From Firmicutes bacterium UBA4882 (GTDB lineage: Bacteria > Bacillota > UBA4882), in the NCBI GenBank assembly GCA_002399265.1, contig DHDG01000039.1:35393-99392 (forward strand): a stretch of DNA of 64,000 nt, given 5' to 3'. Shown here piece after piece: positions 1 through 8,411 of this stretch. Under the pieces are notes generated by a model. It did not search any database. It saw nothing but the letters and a program-made list of their open reading frames with translations, and had not been told where the DNA came from. A program made the translations under genes and the position numbers. Numbering within the stretch: the first letter of the stretch is position 1; every line of letters begins with the position of its first letter.

Positions 1-1
1 T

Positions 2-241
2 TATGAGAAGGTCAATGTTAATATTGATCGCCGCCATCGCGCCAATGAAAGCCCGAAATTGGAACGGCTGCTGACAACGATCCCTCTATCCTTACAGAAA
101 AAACCTGCTCAGCCAGCGGCAGCTTCAGCGCTAACTGCAGCTTCGACACTAGCGCAGCCGCTAGTACAGGCTCCCCCAAAAAGGCCTTCCGATATCCGGG
201 TATGGCCGGCCGTGTCGCTCAAAAAAGGCTATTTATCCTGA
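2..241 (+). CDS. C-terminal end of an unidentified protein (cut by window edge)
   Basis: The frame is open from the first bases of the window to the TGA at 239-241, giving about 79 residues, so this is the 3' end of a gene starting outside the window. The tail is rich in Ala, Pro and Gln and ends in a basic segment; no family motif is visible. It lies 124 bases ahead of a sugar nucleotidyltransferase and two glycosyltransferases on the same strand, so it may belong to that glycan cluster, but this is only context. A TTG at 59 could be read as a start, but the open frame upstream argues for a partial gene. Confidence 0.5.
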   Translation, partial: YEKVNVNIDRRHRANESPKLERLLTTIPLSLQKKPAQPAAASALTAASTLAQPLVQAPPKRPSDIRVWPAVSLKKGYLS

Positions 242-365
242 TTGCGTCTGCGCCCGCAATTGGCCCGACGAAATTCCTTTTTTTACTGTCTGGAAAGTCG
301 GAAAGACTATCAGGCCGCTACCATATGATTAGAAAGGAACATTTATGGAAGAGGAGCGGTGAGCC

Positions 366-1448
366 ATGAAAGCAGTCATCTTGGCGGGCGGATTAGGAAC
401 CAGGCTGCGTCCGATGACCTACCGACGCCCAAAACCCGTCATTTCTCTTATGGGAAGACCTTTTCTGGAATTCCAAATTCGCTGGCTGGAATCATTTGGA
501 GTGGAAGACATCGCTCTGTGCCTGCATTACCAAGCAGATCGGGTTGAGTCTGTTTTGGGAGACGGAAAACAATACGGCGTTCGTCTACATTACATCTTTG
601 AGGAAACCCCCATGGGAACCGGCGGTGCCCTGGCAAACGCCGCATCTTTTTGGGGTCAGGATCGGCTTTTAGTCTTGAATGGTGACGTGTTGGTCAATTT
701 TGATCTTTATAGCATGGTAGATATCCATGTGGCACGCAAGTCTGCTGCCACAATCGCATTGGCGCGTGTTTCCGATCCGACTTCTTACGGCATGGTAATG
801 GTGAAGCCAGACGGAAAAGTAGCGCGCTTCTTGGAAAAGCCGGCCTGGGATCAGGTTTCAGTCCGTAGTATCAACGCCGGCGTCTATATTCTGGAGCCGG
901 AAATACTAAAGTTTATCCCGGCAGATCGCGAAATTTCCATCGAACGCGAAACATTTCCTGTACTCTTAAGCGCAGGTTTGCCGTTTTATTCCTACCGCGA
1001 ACCATTTTACTGGCTGGATATTGGGACTCCGGAAAAACTGATGCAAGCCCATTTTGATCTACTAGATCGTAGGATCTTTGCTAATTTGAATGGCAAACGG
1101 GTCAGTGATCACGTATGGGTCGATGATTCTGCCGAGCTGGGGGAGGGTGTCAGTCTGGTGCCTCCGGTTTTTATCGGAACGCAAGCCAAAATCGGGGCTG
1201 GTTCGACTATCGGACCATACGCGGTCATCGGCGCGCAAGCAATCGTAGAGAATGATTGTGAGATTCGCCGCTCTGTGCTTTATGAAAACACCATTGTTGG
1301 CGCTAACTGCTTTTTATCCTGGTCGCTATTGGATGAACAGTCGCAAATCAGAGAAGAAGCCAGTATTCAAGGCTTTCTATTTTCCGCGGACTCGGTAATC
1401 GGAAAAGGCTGCCGCACTATTAAAGCATCCGAAGCCATTGACTCATAG
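366..1448 (+). CDS. Sugar-1-phosphate nucleotidyltransferase (mannose-1-P guanylyltransferase-like)
   Basis: Activates a sugar-1-phosphate with an NTP to give an NDP-sugar, in the cytoplasm. The N-terminus carries the pyrophosphorylase signature LAGGLGTRLRPMT followed by RPKPV (residues 6-25). LNGDVLVNFD near residue 100 gives the metal-binding Asp region, and FLEKP and NAGVYILEP follow. After about residue 245 come hexapeptide-like left-handed beta-helix repeats (for example VFIGTQAKIGAGSTIGPYAV). The 360-residue length fits this two-domain class. The ATG follows a GAGGAGCGG Shine-Dalgarno. Two glycosyltransferase genes follow on the same strand, suggesting that it supplies their donor. Substrate (mannose or glucose, GTP or UTP) cannot be fixed from sequence. 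Confidence 0.85.
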   Translation: MKAVILAGGLGTRLRPMTYRRPKPVISLMGRPFLEFQIRWLESFGVEDIALCLHYQADRVESVLGDGKQYGVRLHYIFEETPMGTGGALANAASFWGQDRLLVLNGDVLVNFDLYSMVDIHVARKSAATIALARVSDPTSYGMVMVKPDGKVARFLEKPAWDQVSVRSINAGVYILEPEILKFIPADREISIERETFPVLLSAGLPFYSYREPFYWLDIGTPEKLMQAHFDLLDRRIFANLNGKRVSDHVWVDDSAELGEGVSLVPPVFIGTQAKIGAGSTIGPYAVIGAQAIVENDCEIRRSVLYENTIVGANCFLSWSLLDEQSQIREEASIQGFLFSADSVIGKGCRTIKASEAIDS

Positions 1449-1485
1449 AATTTAGTCGTTTTCAAAACCAGAGGTGATTACCGCC

Positions 1486-2664
1486 ATGTTCAGGTACAGT
1501 AACACCACGTTCGGGTTCAGTAATGTGTCATCGTCAAAACCATGTCATGTAAATATCGTCGGGCCGGTATTCGAGCCTACCGGCTACGCGCAGTTGACCA
1601 GAAAACTAGCCATGGGGTTGGACGCCGCGGGCATTGCTGTCAGGATCGGCCCTATCAAATGGGGAGATGCACCAGAGGGCGTTGATTCCGCCACACGCCT
1701 CCGGCTGAATCGCCTGATCGGGGCACCGCTGGCGCAACGCATCACGATTCATATCGGGCCACCAGATTTGTATCGTATTCCGGTCGCCGGGTATAGTATC
1801 CTGTTCGCTATGCTGGAATCCGACCGCATTCCAGCCCATTGGGCATCAGTCTGCAATGGCTTCAACGAGATCTGGGTTCCTACCGCATTTAACAAAAGTA
1901 CTTTTGTCGCTGGCGGGATACGCCCCGGCAAAATCAGAATCGTCCCTTTGGGAGTGGATCACAGGCTGTTTTTACCACCCGCGGCTGGAACGCGTCCGCA
2001 TCATCCGTTTACATTCCTGTCAGTGTTCGAGTGGATTCCGCGTAAAGGTTATCATTGGCTCATTACAGCGTTTGCACGCATATTCAGCTCGAAGAACGTT
2101 CGCTTAGTGCTTAAGGTCCAGAAAAACGCCGGTTATCTGGACTGCCGCACCCAAATTATCGCGGAAATCGAATCGCTCTGCAGCCAGGCTGGAAAAACGA
2201 CCGCTGCACGGCAAATTGAGGTAATCAGCGAGATACTCAATGATAGCGCCATGGCTTCATTATACGCCCATGCAGATTGTTTTGTCCTGCCCAGCAGCGG
2301 GGAGGGGTGGTGCTTCCCCATCGTGGAAGCAGCGGCCGCCGGTCTGCCACTGATTACAACTGATTGGGCTGGCCCGGCCGCTTATCTTGACAGAAACAAT
2401 GCGTACCTGATCCCGGTTAAGAGAATGGTTCCGGCTGGCACAGGCGATCCGTATCAGGACTTTCTATATGGCGGCAGCCAGTGGGCAGCACCGGATCCGG
2501 AAGTATTGGAACGCGCTATGATGGAAGTTTGGCAAAACCCTGCCTTAGCATTTGTCCGAGCCGATTCCCAGCGTCAACATATTTTAGGCAATTTTTCCTG
2601 GGAATGCGTCATACTAAGGGTAACAGGCCATATCAGAGAGATTCACGGAAATATGTCGCGATGA
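1486..2664 (+). CDS. Glycosyltransferase, GT4-like
   Basis: Predicted GT-B fold retaining glycosyltransferase using a nucleotide-sugar donor, probably building a surface or spore glycan. The C-terminal half has the GT4 hallmark: a strand and glycine loop (FTFLSVFEWIPRKGYHWLI), then a donor-binding EX7E-like region around PSSGEGWCFPIVEAAAAGLP. I chose the ATG at 1486, nine bases after a GAGGTG ribosome-binding site; an in-frame GTG at 1474 lies on that site itself. About 392 residues, usual for the family. It lies between the sugar nucleotidyltransferase and a second glycosyltransferase, with a 13-base gap to the latter, so the three are probably one operon. Confidence 0.8.
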   Translation: MFRYSNTTFGFSNVSSSKPCHVNIVGPVFEPTGYAQLTRKLAMGLDAAGIAVRIGPIKWGDAPEGVDSATRLRLNRLIGAPLAQRITIHIGPPDLYRIPVAGYSILFAMLESDRIPAHWASVCNGFNEIWVPTAFNKSTFVAGGIRPGKIRIVPLGVDHRLFLPPAAGTRPHHPFTFLSVFEWIPRKGYHWLITAFARIFSSKNVRLVLKVQKNAGYLDCRTQIIAEIESLCSQAGKTTAARQIEVISEILNDSAMASLYAHADCFVLPSSGEGWCFPIVEAAAAGLPLITTDWAGPAAYLDRNNAYLIPVKRMVPAGTGDPYQDFLYGGSQWAAPDPEVLERAMMEVWQNPALAFVRADSQRQHILGNFSWECVILRVTGHIREIHGNMSR

Positions 2665-2677
2665 GGAGTGGCCGGGC

Positions 2678-3742
2678 TTGAAGAAAATTTTATTTTTATG
2701 CCGAGATCGTCTGACAACCAATCGGGCAGGGGACACCATCCAGATCGAGCAAACAAAGCAAGCTCTGGAACGACTAAATGTCGAGGTGGACCTGATGACA
2801 ACGTCCCAAGCTGAAAAGCCGGGTGCTTTTGTGGGACGTTTTTATGACGGAATCCACTTGTTTAATTTGATCCCGGTGGAAGAGACCTGGAGACAAGCCA
2901 GAATTGCAGATAGGCTTGGCATTCCATTCGCTCTGTCAACGATTTACTGGAACATCGAGGAATACTTGCAGAAAGGCGGAGAACGGAGCGCCTCAGCGAA
3001 GATTTGGTGGCGTCAGGCCCAAACAATCAGACGGCTCCTGGCAGACAGCGCTCAAATACTACTGCCCAATTCACTGGCAGAAAAGGAGCTGCTCCTTACG
3101 GATTTCGGGGAAGATCTGGCCTGGAAAATGCATATTGTTCCCAATGCCGTAGACCTGACGTTATCGGAAAACAGCCCTGAGCGATTCCGCACCCAGTTTG
3201 GCGTCAAGCGGCAATTTGTGCTCAGCGTGGGACGGATTGTGCGCCGCAAGAATCAGCTCGCGTTAATCCGCGCTTTGCAGAGTACTAATTTGCAGCTTGT
3301 TCTGATCGGTCCGGTCAATGATGCGGACTATTATCGCGAATGCCAAGCAGAAGCAAGCGACAAAGTGCGTTTTATTCCCGAGTTATCTTCGCAAATGCTG
3401 GCGTCCGCCTATGCGGCCGCCCGCGTCCATGCCCTGGTAAGCTGGTATGATACTCCAGGCCTGGTATCTTTGGAGGCGGCTTTGATGCAGTGTCATATTG
3501 TCACTACCGATCGCGGTCCTACCAGAGAGTATTTTGGTGATGATGCTTTTTATTGCGCGCCGGACTCTCCAGAGTCGATTAAAAATGCGGTGCTTAATGC
3601 CTGGAAAGCTTCTGCCAACGATCAATTGCGGGACAAAGTCATCAAAAACTACTCGTGGCAAAACTCAGCAGCAGCAACTTTGAAAGCCTATGATCATTTT
3701 GAAAAAGCAGGCGTGAAGACACGCCTGCTTGAGGAGGGATAG
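2678..3742 (+). CDS. Glycosyltransferase, GT4-like
   Basis: Second predicted GT-B glycosyltransferase of the cluster, 354 residues. The Rossmann-type donor domain begins near residue 175 with FVLSVGRIVRRKNQLALIRAL, a typical GT4 start. The donor loop is at WYDTPGLVSLEAALMQC, where the usual second acidic residue is kept (SLEAAL) but the first Glu of EX7E is replaced by an Asp-containing stretch. Start is TTG at 2678, nine bases after GAGGAG. The last 26 coding bases before the stop region contain a strong hairpin that probably serves as terminator for the opposing gene. Acceptor and sugar unknown. Confidence 0.78.
   Translation: MKKILFLCRDRLTTNRAGDTIQIEQTKQALERLNVEVDLMTTSQAEKPGAFVGRFYDGIHLFNLIPVEETWRQARIADRLGIPFALSTIYWNIEEYLQKGGERSASAKIWWRQAQTIRRLLADSAQILLPNSLAEKELLLTDFGEDLAWKMHIVPNAVDLTLSENSPERFRTQFGVKRQFVLSVGRIVRRKNQLALIRALQSTNLQLVLIGPVNDADYYRECQAEASDKVRFIPELSSQMLASAYAAARVHALVSWYDTPGLVSLEAALMQCHIVTTDRGPTREYFGDDAFYCAPDSPESIKNAVLNAWKASANDQLRDKVIKNYSWQNSAAATLKAYDHFEKAGVKTRLLEEG
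3705..3730 (-). terminator. Rho-independent terminator for the minus-strand SPOCS gene, inside the GT coding end
   Basis: Perfect 11-bp stem (AAGCAGGCGTG / CACGCCTGCTT) with a 4-base loop. Read on the minus strand it is followed by a run of T, so it would stop transcription arriving from the SPOCS gene ending at 3750. It lies inside the last codons of the converging glycosyltransferase. Confidence 0.75.
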
Positions 3743-3749
3743 GGGAGAG

Positions 3750-4232
3750 TTATATGCACGACGCCGGGAAACACCAGATACCTCTGCCCTGTGCCGGACC
3801 GGTCGCAAATACTCCGCAATGACCGGTGAGGACATCGATCTGCTCCAGGCTGGCAACTTTGATTAATACATGAGCCACTACTTTTTCAAGCAAGACTCCG
3901 TTGCAGAGCTTGAAATCAACAAAAAGATCCTGCAAGAAATTCTCAACGATGTGACCGGGCTGGGTGCCGGGAATATCAGCCGCGATAACGAATGGAATGT
4001 CTACCCCTGTATGGCGGACAAAGTTGTCAGCGTCAACCCAGAAAATCTGTTTATGAATGAACCCCTGTTTGACGACTTTATTTGGAAACACGTGATCCGT
4101 AACGTTCACCAAAGACGCTACTACGCGATCCACTTTAATGGCATCTGGAAGAGGAACATCAGCCGCCTCTACTATTTGCACCACTTTTTCCCCAACAACC
4201 CGCTCTGCTTTAATGCGAACTTTTTTCCACAT
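3750..4232 (-). CDS. SPOCS-domain protein (DUF3794 / SipL-type), copy 1
   Basis: About 160 residues, essentially one SPOCS domain, the module found in SipL and in spore coat and cortex proteins of clostridia. The diagnostic core is KQGFIHKQIFWVDADN, followed by a DIPF segment, DIPGTQPG and a final VVAHVLIKV strand. No signal peptide or membrane segment is seen. The ATG at 4232 was chosen because it follows AGGTGG and aligns with the start of the neighbouring paralogue; an upstream in-frame start at 4292 is less likely. It is a tandem duplicate of the gene at 4465-4950. Role in the spore is an inference from the family and from SASP genes elsewhere in the window. Confidence 0.75.
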   Translation of the reverse strand: MWKKVRIKAERVVGEKVVQIVEAADVPLPDAIKVDRVVASLVNVTDHVFPNKVVKQGFIHKQIFWVDADNFVRHTGVDIPFVIAADIPGTQPGHIVENFLQDLFVDFKLCNGVLLEKVVAHVLIKVASLEQIDVLTGHCGVFATGPAQGRGIWCFPASCI

Positions 4233-4362
4233 TGAACTGTCCACCTGCCTTTCTGCTTTCAGCATATGGCCCAAAATCCCTGACTGTAACATGCCGAAAG
4301 CACAATCGCGTATTTATTTTATATCCCGATTCGTACCGACCGCCTCATCTCGTGCGCGTAAA

Positions 4363-4390
4363 GCGAGGCTATCCTTCCGGACAGCCTCGC
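4363..4390 (-). terminator. Hairpin downstream of SPOCS copy 2
   Basis: A 12-bp stem (GCGAGGCTATCC / GGACAGCCTCGC, one imperfect pair) with a TTCC loop sits between the two SPOCS genes. The minus-strand T tract after it is short, so termination may be partial. Confidence 0.5.
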
Positions 4391-4464
4391 CTCACCTAAC
4401 ATCTGAAGTCGCGATCTATATTGGTGATCTGGCCTCTAAAGCCTGTTATCACGGAATCAGAGAA

Positions 4465-4950
4465 TTAGGGATCGCAACCGAAGAACTGAAATACTGTCTG
4501 CCCAGGGGCAGGGCCGCTTGAAAATACACCACATTGGCCTGTGATGACATCAAGCTGCTCCAGGACGCTAACCTTCACCAGCACATGAGCGACTACTTTT
4601 TCGCATAAGAAGCCGTTGACCAGCTGGAAGTCGGTAAATACATCCTGCAGGAACAGTTCTACGATTTGACCTGGAGTGGCAGCAGGAATATCGCATGCCG
4701 CACAAAACGGAATATCCTGAGCGATATGTCTGACAGTGTTGGTAGAGTCAACCCAGAATATTTGTTTGTGAACGAATCCCTGCAATACTACTTTGCCAGG
4801 GAAGAGATGATGGACGATATTAGTTAACGTGGCGACAATGCGATCCACCTTAATGGCACCCGGCAATGCGAGAGCCGGCGCCTCTTCCACAATTTGAGCG
4901 ATGCATTCGCCGACTACTCGTTCAGCCTTAATACGGGCTTTCTTCCACAT
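4465..4950 (-). CDS. SPOCS-domain protein (DUF3794 / SipL-type), copy 2
   Basis: Paralogue of the next gene downstream, 161 residues. The two proteins share the start MWKK-RIKAERVVGE, the HKQIFWVD core, the DIP motif and the C-terminal VVAHVLVKVSVLEQLDVITG. Even the DNA ahead of the start (CAGAAAGGCAGGTG) is shared, so the duplication included the ribosome-binding region. The ATG at 4950 is chosen over a GTG at 4959. This copy carries extra cysteines (GECIAQ, FCAACDIP, GFLCEK) that copy 1 lacks. Probably a spore-envelope or coat-associated protein by family; partner unknown. Confidence 0.75.
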   Translation of the reverse strand: MWKKARIKAERVVGECIAQIVEEAPALALPGAIKVDRIVATLTNIVHHLFPGKVVLQGFVHKQIFWVDSTNTVRHIAQDIPFCAACDIPAATPGQIVELFLQDVFTDFQLVNGFLCEKVVAHVLVKVSVLEQLDVITGQCGVFSSGPAPGQTVFQFFGCDP

Positions 4951-5069
4951 TCGTGTCACCTGCCTTTCTGATTTCAGCTTATGCTGGCGATGGTCCTAAG
5001 TTTCGGGACAGCAGACCAACTTAATGCGCAAAGTGCTTTTAGCCGGACCGAGGCTTTGGTGTCGGGGCC

Positions 5070-5537
5070 TTAACGCCTGGATTCTAGTCCCGGGGGCGAT
5101 GAACGGGCTCCTTTGCAATGAGGCGACCGGCGAATGGCAACATAATCAGGCACCTGCCAGGATGCTCTGGCGATCTGCATGCCATTTTCGAGAAAGACTT
5201 CAAAATTGATCAATTCCTTATAGAAGAAACTGCTGTCAAGGGCGGCTGCAAAGGTCGTTTCCGGAACTGGTTGGGCTATTATTACAGCTTCATGCCCCCG
5301 ATAATAGACAAACAAGGGTCGAAAGCCATAGCAAGCCAAGATAATGCGGTCTGGAGGCCATTGCCATTGACCCTGGCTTTGGCTTGGGCAGTTTGCTTCA
5401 TCGCGAAACTGAGCAAGGGTGGCGAAAACGCTAATACCGGATTGCTTGTTCTCATTGCTGTATTCTAAAAAGGATTCCGGATGTAAAGGGATGTACTCGA
5501 CAGCAGGGAATGGGCAGATTTGACGGGGAACATTCAA
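5070..5537 (-). CDS. Unrecognised 155-residue protein
   Basis: I do not recognise this protein. It begins at a TTG preceded at good distance by GGAGG, and has no signal peptide or membrane segment. The middle is hydrophobic and beta-rich (RIILACYGFRPLFVYYRG, then EAVIIAQPVPE), and the C-terminus is short, basic and low in complexity. It lies immediately upstream of the two SPOCS genes on the same strand (119 bases from the nearer one), so it may be transcribed with them and share a spore-related role. The opposite strand also has an open frame, but it lacks a comparable start. Confidence 0.5.
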   Translation of the reverse strand: MNVPRQICPFPAVEYIPLHPESFLEYSNENKQSGISVFATLAQFRDEANCPSQSQGQWQWPPDRIILACYGFRPLFVYYRGHEAVIIAQPVPETTFAAALDSSFFYKELINFEVFLENGMQIARASWQVPDYVAIRRSPHCKGARSSPPGLESRR

Positions 5538-5602
5538 ATTGATCGCCTCCGCCGTGTAGTTTATTGCATCCTATGCTCAAATCCCAAAAATGGTTCAGTC
5601 AC

Positions 5603-5633
5603 AAAAAATAGGCTGTTCATTGCCGAACAGCCT
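5603..5633 (-). terminator. Terminator after the anti-sigma gene
   Basis: Nine-bp perfect stem AGGCTGTTC / GAACAGCCT with a 6-base loop, followed on the minus strand by ATTTTTTG. It lies 30 bases past the stop of the anti-sigma gene. Confidence 0.85.
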
Positions 5634-5663
5634 CAAAAGAATGGGGGATATGAGTTTACGAGA

Positions 5664-6242
5664 TTACCTATATTGCCCGGAAGGGAAGAGGTTAAGCTCA
5701 TAGAATCCGGAGGAGGTATCGTCAAAAATCGTCGCAGGATTCTGACCGGCAACTACTGACTTGATACTCCACGCCGAGGAAGAGCCATTACCAAGAGTTA
5801 CCGGAAAATAATAGTGCCGATCTGTAAAAGGCGGGGCTTCTGTCGGAGAATCTGACACCACTTGCACCTTGCGCTGCGGATTCTCTTGCGCGTAGCCATC
5901 CGGTTTGGCGTTGCGGACAAGTCCGTTCATTGAGAAAATCCCGATGAGCGCCGCCGCGGCAGCCAACATGAGACCCCGGCTGATCACTTTATGATTACCT
6001 GGCACAAATTCTATTGTTACGGAATGGCTTAATTCTTCTTTTACCAATGCTGAGAAATCATGATAAGGTTTGATGGATTCCAGGCGACCCAACAAACACC
6101 GAACCTCTTTCAATTGATCCAGCAAATCGTTGCATTGCCTGCAACTGACCAGGTGCTGGCGCACCTGCCGTTTTTCTTCAGCATCAAGCTCGTCATCGAT
6201 AAAAGCCGACAACAGATGTGAAAGACGTGTACAATCCATCAT
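5664..6242 (-). CDS. Zinc-binding anti-sigma factor (RsiW-like), membrane-anchored
   Basis: Expected to hold the adjacent ECF sigma factor inactive. The N-terminus carries the ZAS zinc motif (HLVSCRQC, H-x3-C-x2-C) in a helical domain starting MDCTRL. A single hydrophobic span follows (GLMLAAAAALIGIFSMNG, near residues 85-103), then an external domain of about 90 residues with no family I can name. Start ATG 6242 lies seven bases after GAGGAGG and 5 bases past the sigma gene stop, so the two are probably translationally coupled. Release is presumably by regulated proteolysis as in RsiW; the HtrA gene next door is a natural candidate participant, but that is inference. Confidence 0.85.
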   Translation of the reverse strand: MMDCTRLSHLLSAFIDDELDAEEKRQVRQHLVSCRQCNDLLDQLKEVRCLLGRLESIKPYHDFSALVKEELSHSVTIEFVPGNHKVISRGLMLAAAAALIGIFSMNGLVRNAKPDGYAQENPQRKVQVVSDSPTEAPPFTDRHYYFPVTLGNGSSSAWSIKSVVAGQNPATIFDDTSSGFYELNLFPSGQYR

Positions 6243-6246
6243 CACA

Positions 6247-6837
6247 CTACCTCCTCTCACTACTGGAGGCTAAATAGGGCTGGAGTAATTCCCGCAGCTG
6301 CCTGCGCCCCCGGTGAATACGGGAACGAACCGTACCAATCGAACAATTTAAAATGTGCGAAATCTCCTCATATGAAAAACCTTGCACGTCGCAGAGTATA
6401 ATTGCGGCGCGAAACTCGGGTGACAGTGTTTTCAATGCCTTGGCGAGAACCCCCTGAAACTCCAAGCTTTCATAATCCTCAACTGGTCCCGCCGAATTGT
6501 CCGCAAGCTCACGCGTAATATCGCCCTCACTGGTACGTATGGGATTATCAAGTGATTCCTGACGAATTTTGCGATTCTTACGTACATGATCCAGATAAAG
6601 ATTATGAATGATACGGTATACCCAGCGGTCAAAACATGTTCCGGGAGTAAACTTGTCGTAATTCTTATAAGCCCGATAGAATGCCTCCTGAGTCAAATCC
6701 TTGGCCTCTTCGGGGTCGCCGGTCAGCCGGTAAGCAAAGTTGTACAGAGCGCGCTCATGCGTTTGCACCAGTTTCTCAAAAGAATCCCAGCCGTTTTCAA
6801 GACCAGTCGGCAATGAGAGCGCTTTGGATTGCAGCAT
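6247..6837 (-). CDS. ECF-type RNA polymerase sigma factor (SigW-like)
   Basis: 196 residues with region 2 (LYNFAYRLTGDPEEAKDLTQ, then AFYRAYKNYDKF and WVYRIIHNLYLDHVRKNRK for -10 recognition) and region 4 (LSPEFRAAIILCDVQGFSYEEI, then IGTVRSRIHRGRRQL, the helix-turn-helix). This is the usual two-domain ECF layout. It is followed at once by its zinc anti-sigma gene and preceded by htrA, a typical envelope-stress arrangement. The ATG follows a strong AGAGGAGGGG ribosome-binding site. A housekeeping-type promoter lies just upstream. Confidence 0.93.
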   Translation of the reverse strand: MLQSKALSLPTGLENGWDSFEKLVQTHERALYNFAYRLTGDPEEAKDLTQEAFYRAYKNYDKFTPGTCFDRWVYRIIHNLYLDHVRKNRKIRQESLDNPIRTSEGDITRELADNSAGPVEDYESLEFQGVLAKALKTLSPEFRAAIILCDVQGFSYEEISHILNCSIGTVRSRIHRGRRQLRELLQPYLASSSERR

Positions 6838-6903
6838 ACAGACCCCTCCTCTTGCAGAGTAAGCTATTGAAATATCTTAGTGGAATAGAATATTGCTATC
6901 TTA

Positions 6904-6933
6904 ATTGTATAATTGATTGGCCCTGTTTGTCAA
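6904..6933 (-). promoter_or_regulatory. SigA-type promoter for the sigma/anti-sigma pair
   Basis: On the minus strand TTGACA (6928-6933) and TACAAT (6904-6909) are separated by 18 bases, about 70 bases ahead of the sigma gene start. The promoter sits directly after the htrA stop codon, so the pair can be expressed apart from htrA. No ECF-type AAC/CGTC promoter was recognised. Confidence 0.7.
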
Positions 6934-6941
6934 AAGGATGG

Positions 6942-8150
6942 TCATTCCAGCGAATCGGGCATTTCCGTTAATTGGATCTGTATTGTACTGCGCTTCCCGT
7001 TGCGCAGTAGTTCAAAGCGGCAACGCTCACCCGGTTCTTTCGCACGAATAGCACCTTGAGCCTCCGAGGGAGTGTTAATTTCCTTTCCATCGATAGTGAG
7101 AATGATATCACCCGCTTCCAGGCCGGCTTTCTGCGCAGGACTGTTGGCGTAGATTTCGTAGACTACCACGCCGCGGCCAGGCATCACATTCAGCTGTGCT
7201 GCCAAGTCTTTGTTCAACTCCGCCAAAGTTACGCCCAGCCAGGAGCGGGGAACATATCCTTTAGTAATCATAATATCCAGCACTTCTTTAGCGGTATTGA
7301 TCGGAACCGCAAACCCAATGCCTTGCGCAGACTGAATAATGGCGGTATTAATTCCGATAACCCGCCCATTCAGGTCCACTAATGGACCGCCGCTATTGCC
7401 AGGATTAATGGCGGCATCGGTCTGGATAAAACCGCCTTCTCCATCAAGCGAGCGCCCCAATCCGCTAATAATGCCAGCTGTGACGGTGTCTTTCAATCCG
7501 TATGGGTTCCCGATGGCCAGAACCCACTGTCCCGGTTCCAGAGTAGATGAGTCACCCAGCTCTACTACAGGAAGGTTTTCGCCAGGGATTTTTAAAACGG
7601 CGAGGTCATTAACTTTATCTTTGCCGACTACCGTAGCTTGATATTTACGCCCATCCGCCAGCGAGACTGTTACTTCGTCTGCACCACTGACGACGTGTTC
7701 GTTGGTTAGCACATAACCATCCTTGGAGATAACGAAACCAGAGCCCTTGCCGGTGGTTTCCTGCGGCGTTTGGGGCATCGGCATAAAGCCGAAAAAGAAG
7801 TTATTGAAATTGTTATTGCCACTGGAGCGAGTCACTGTATCAATGTTAACCACCGCAGCGGCTACCTTTTTCCTGGCCTGAACAATCGGCTCGTCTTTCC
7901 AGTTCTGTGGTAATGAAATCGGAGTTGAGGATTCGGAAGGCGAAACACCAACATTTCGACTTTTGGCTGTCTCATCAGGTTCTAATACCGATCCGCCTTT
8001 GGCAGTTTCGGAAATCGAGTTTTTATCAGAAGGAATAACCCCGGCAACCGCCAAAGTAATTACACTAGTGAACACTGAAGCAAAAATGGCTACTATCAAG
8101 ACGATAAGTAAAGGATCAAAGGATTTTCCGCGCCTAAAATTGCTTGTCAC
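6942..8150 (-). CDS. htrA: HtrA/DegP-type serine protease with PDZ domain
   Basis: Envelope quality-control protease. An N-terminal membrane anchor (LLIVLIVAIFASVFTSVITL) is followed by a Ser/Pro-rich linker and a trypsin-like domain with the full triad: His in LTNEHVVSGAD, Asp in NDLAVLKIP, Ser in AAINPGNSGGPL. A C-terminal PDZ domain begins near SWLGVTLAEL and includes AGLEAGDIILTIDGKEI. GTG at 8150 was chosen because GGAGG lies eight bases upstream. At about 402 residues it is full length. It precedes the ECF sigma and anti-sigma genes on the same strand. Confidence 0.93.
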   Translation of the reverse strand: MTSNFRRGKSFDPLLIVLIVAIFASVFTSVITLAVAGVIPSDKNSISETAKGGSVLEPDETAKSRNVGVSPSESSTPISLPQNWKDEPIVQARKKVAAAVVNIDTVTRSSGNNNFNNFFFGFMPMPQTPQETTGKGSGFVISKDGYVLTNEHVVSGADEVTVSLADGRKYQATVVGKDKVNDLAVLKIPGENLPVVELGDSSTLEPGQWVLAIGNPYGLKDTVTAGIISGLGRSLDGEGGFIQTDAAINPGNSGGPLVDLNGRVIGINTAIIQSAQGIGFAVPINTAKEVLDIMITKGYVPRSWLGVTLAELNKDLAAQLNVMPGRGVVVYEIYANSPAQKAGLEAGDIILTIDGKEINTPSEAQGAIRAKEPGERCRFELLRNGKRSTIQIQLTEMPDSLE

Positions 8151-8165
8151 TTGGATTACCTCCAC

Positions 8166-8411
8166 TCACTGAATTGTATGAAATGGGTCTGTCAAATTAA
8201 ACATGCTGTTACCGCGGCTTCTGTCTAAAAAAACGATTGAAAGACTAAAAAGTTCCTGAGCGATTACTTGAGCGGTAGCCTAGGCTGTCATTAGTGCGCC
8301 TTATCTCAGATTTTATCCGCCAAATCAGGAGGAAATGGGCTGGTGGGGTGGAATAAAGGTGAGAGAAAGCATGTGCGCAATTGTGCACATTTTGCTAAAA
8401 GGGGATAGAAC
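8166..8411. other. Divergent intergenic region htrA / yicC
   Basis: About 250 bases between diverging genes. The only structured element I see is the near-palindrome ATGTGCGCAATTGTGCACAT at 8371-8390, just ahead of the yicC ribosome-binding site (AAAAGGGG). It could be an operator or chance symmetry. No convincing promoter could be assigned. Confidence 0.35.

Noticed and set aside
3870..4235. 121-residue plus-strand frame opposite SPOCS copy 1
   Set aside because: The minus strand encodes a clear SPOCS domain with a paralogue next to it.
8173..8195. TTGACA and TACAAT on the minus strand ahead of htrA
   Set aside because: Spacing is only 11 bases, too short for a SigA promoter.
8371..8390. 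Near-palindrome ahead of yicC as a regulator site
   Set aside because: Two mismatched positions and no repeat of the motif elsewhere in the window; kept only as a note in the intergenic entry.
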